Shown here: positions 62,151-64,000 of the stretch, piece by piece
How positions within the stretch are numbered: the stretch's first letter is position 1
Layout: every line of letters starts with the position of its first letter
From: Neocallimastix lanati (nom. inval.)
Lineage: Eukaryota; Neocallimastigomycota; Neocallimastigomycetes; Neocallimastigales; Neocallimastigaceae
Direction: 5' to 3'
Assembly (NCBI GenBank): GCA_016946835.1
Contig: JACVTC010000154.1
Location: forward strand, 283,501-347,500
DNA: 64,000 nt
Program-made: the position numbers and the translations under genes
The notes under the pieces: model-generated
The model's database searches: none
The model's input: only the letters and a program-made list of their open reading frames with translations
Told to the model about the DNA's origin: nothing

Positions 62151-62998
62151 ATGTTTTAATTTTATAATTGTAATTTTTGAATGAATAAATAATATTAATA
62201 TTATATAAAAGAAGTAATATTAAGGTTTTATGTATTCAAAGCTTTATATTGAGAATTCTTTAGCCTATTTGTAATTTGAAGAAAGAAAAAAACAAAAAAA
62301 AAACAAAGCCAAAAAAAAAAAAAATAAAATAACTATAAATCCATTTTGTAATAATAATAATAATAATAATAATAATTTATTATTTTTTTTTATTTAATTT
62401 ATATAATATATTGTATATATTATCAAAACTTCTTATTACTAATTTTGTAAACAAGTAGTATAAAATAAATAAATAAAGAATTAAAAAAAAACATATATCA
62501 AAGAAAAAAATATTTATGTTTAAAAAGATAATAATAAATAAATAAAAATAGTCAATAAAAGTGGATAAATTTCAAATGACACCAAATTATTTTTATTTAA
62601 TATAAACAATTTCTTTACTTCAAATTTAAAATTTGAATTTTCTTTAAGAAATATTAATATTAATATTTTAATATTAAACAAGTAAAGCTATTGAAAAAAA
62701 AAAAAAGGAAAATATCTATTTAAAAAGGATAATAATAGTAATACTTTAAAAAAAAAAAAACATTTTTTTATTTTAATTAATTTAATTAAATATTGTTTAC
62801 TGTTAACTAACATAAAAATTTCACAAACAAACAAATAAACAAGCAAATATATATAAATTAATTAAAAAACATAATTCGAAAAGAAAAAGTTTAAGGAAAA
62901 AAAAAAAAATAGAAGTAATAGTAATAATAGTAATAATAAAAATAAATTAATTTAATATAATATCACAAAAAAAAAAAAGGATTTCGTATCTATTAACA
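60771..62998. other. Spacer with AAATAAT array (61190-61450)
   Basis: No gene. 61190-61375 is the same 7-bp unit as at 48195-48400. Poly(A) and poly(T) runs are at 61991-62017 and 62109-62150. The last part is upstream of the gene at 62999 and has an A-run at 62967-62978, about 20 bases before its ATG. Confidence 0.55.
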
Positions 62999-64000
62999 AT
63001 GAGTAATTACCGAATTGGTCTTAGGAATATGCATAGAGAAACTCGTTTCTCTATTCCTATTAATAATACAAGTATTAAAAGGAGAATTCTTATCGATAAA
63101 CTTGGTTTATCTCAAGAAATAGAATCAGCTGTATCCAATGGTACTTCAACTAAGAATTATAAAACAGGTTTAAATAAAGGTTATACAAAAAGTAAACTTT
63201 CCATTTCAAGTTCAAATTTTAAAAATAATACTACTGTACGACCACTTTCCCCTTATGATAAAGGATATAACAGTGATATTGATGATAATTTAACTCTATA
63301 CAATGAATCCATTGGTAATCGACTTGGTTTAAGATCCCCAACACCTGATATAGATGATATCTTACCTTCTTCTTCTTTGATGTCACCTATTCTTCATAAA
63401 GGAAATATTAATTTAATGAGAAATGTAGCTTATCACGATAATGAAGTTGACAATACCGGTGATATTACACTCTATGATTTTAATGATCGTAATCTTATTG
63501 ATGAAAAATCCTATTTCTTCAGAAGAGCCAATAGTGTCAATGTTATAAGAAAAGCTAAAAGTCTTGATATTATTCATATTCCTGCGGATTTCAATTCTAT
63601 TAAAGATATTCGAGATTTGAAAACGGATTTTGAAGTACTTAAAGAATTTAAAGATTTAGATTCTGATGAAAGCAAGAAAAATATCGTTGAAGAGAAAAAG
63701 GAGGAAACTAAAGATATTATTTTGAAAGAAGATAATTCAAATTCAAATTCAAATTCAAAATTAAATTCTTCAACTTCTAATTCAAAAATTATTTCTTCTA
63801 TTAGTGCTAATGATGCCACTCCTGATCATACCCATGAAACATTTAAAACATTAAGTGAGATAGAAGTAACAGATTTATCCAATAGCAATACTCAGCAAAT
63901 TAGTAATAATAATAATAATAATAAAAGGATTAATAATAATGATTATAATCTAAATATCAGCATTATTCATGAAAAAAATGAAATCAAAGAAAATAATAAT
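62999..64000 (+). CDS. N-terminal part of an unknown Ser/Asn/Asp-rich protein (runs off the window)
   Basis: ATG at 62999-63001 opens MSNYRIGLRNMHRETRFSIP and stays open to the last base, about 334 codons with no stop, so the gene is real but incomplete. It has clear coding bias: mixed residues and codons ending C and G, for example LRSPTPDIDDILPSSSLMSP. Short similar motifs occur twice (DDNLTLYNES and GDITLYDFND). SP/TP sites suggest phosphorylation. The later part becomes Asn/Ser-rich. No domain was recognised and no signal peptide is seen. Its style is similar to the 1556-residue protein, but I see no shared sequence. Confidence 0.85.
   Translation, partial: MSNYRIGLRNMHRETRFSIPINNTSIKRRILIDKLGLSQEIESAVSNGTSTKNYKTGLNKGYTKSKLSISSSNFKNNTTVRPLSPYDKGYNSDIDDNLTLYNESIGNRLGLRSPTPDIDDILPSSSLMSPILHKGNINLMRNVAYHDNEVDNTGDITLYDFNDRNLIDEKSYFFRRANSVNVIRKAKSLDIIHIPADFNSIKDIRDLKTDFEVLKEFKDLDSDESKKNIVEEKKEETKDIILKEDNSNSNSNSKLNSSTSNSKIISSISANDATPDHTHETFKTLSEIEVTDLSNSNTQQISNNNNNNKRINNNDYNLNISIIHEKNEIKENNN

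Overview
This window is extremely AT-rich eukaryotic DNA with short AT-rich spliceosomal introns, long poly(A)/poly(T) runs, large AAT/AAAT/AAAAT arrays and many decayed transposons. Gene content is fungal in style: a PHO85-type CDK, a Pub1/TIA-1-like three-RRM protein, a GBF1/Gea-type ARF exchange factor and an Rpp14-like RNase P/MRP subunit. The composition would fit an anaerobic gut fungus (Neocallimastigomycota). That placement is inference, not a sequence match.

Layout. 1-1190: relic of a Ty3/gypsy element (minus). 1615-21097: a nested transposon cluster bounded by two near-identical inverted arms of about 1.95 kb (1615-3560 and 19103-21097). Each arm carries the same broken FLYWCH/MULE-type transposase. 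Between them lies a decayed Ty1/copia element (3779-16770, TSD TTATT). Into it jumped a nearly intact chromodomain Ty3/gypsy element (5474-12259, TSD CCTAA, minus) and a related element now reduced to a solo LTR (15030-15785, TSD TACAG). A second solo LTR in opposite orientation (17105-17867, TSD TAATT), a one-base-frameshifted gene for a small secreted cysteine-rich protein (18150-18597) and a foldback repeat (18901-19096) fill the rest.

21669-22061 is an AAT array. 23200-25480 is the ten-exon RRM gene. 26841-26908 is a perfect 68-bp palindrome. 27025-27225 is a gene fragment with two in-frame TGA codons. 27311-27717 (minus) is the two-exon Rpp14-like gene. 29242-36554 is the thirteen-exon GBF1-like gene (1775 codons by my splicing), followed by a 62-bp minisatellite and about 700 bp of AAAAT repeat. 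40426-41606 is the two-exon CDK gene. 42860-46700 is a second transposon graveyard: a LINE reverse-transcriptase relic, a probable copia-type LTR on the minus strand, and a third, diverged MULE relic with a 228-bp tandem duplication. 46700-52768 is gene-poor with satellite-like arrays. 52769-57439 is an intronless 1556-residue low-complexity protein with a C-terminal coiled coil. 57440-62998 is gene-poor, with two small islands of unusual composition. 62999-64000 is the start of a gene that runs off the window.

The host genes look like housekeeping genes: cell-cycle/phosphate kinase signalling, mRNA binding, Golgi ARF activation and tRNA/rRNA processing. They do not form a visible pathway. 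The most notable structure is the inverted-arm nested cluster with its captured secreted-protein gene. The frequent use of AAG as 3' splice site is a second whole-window feature.
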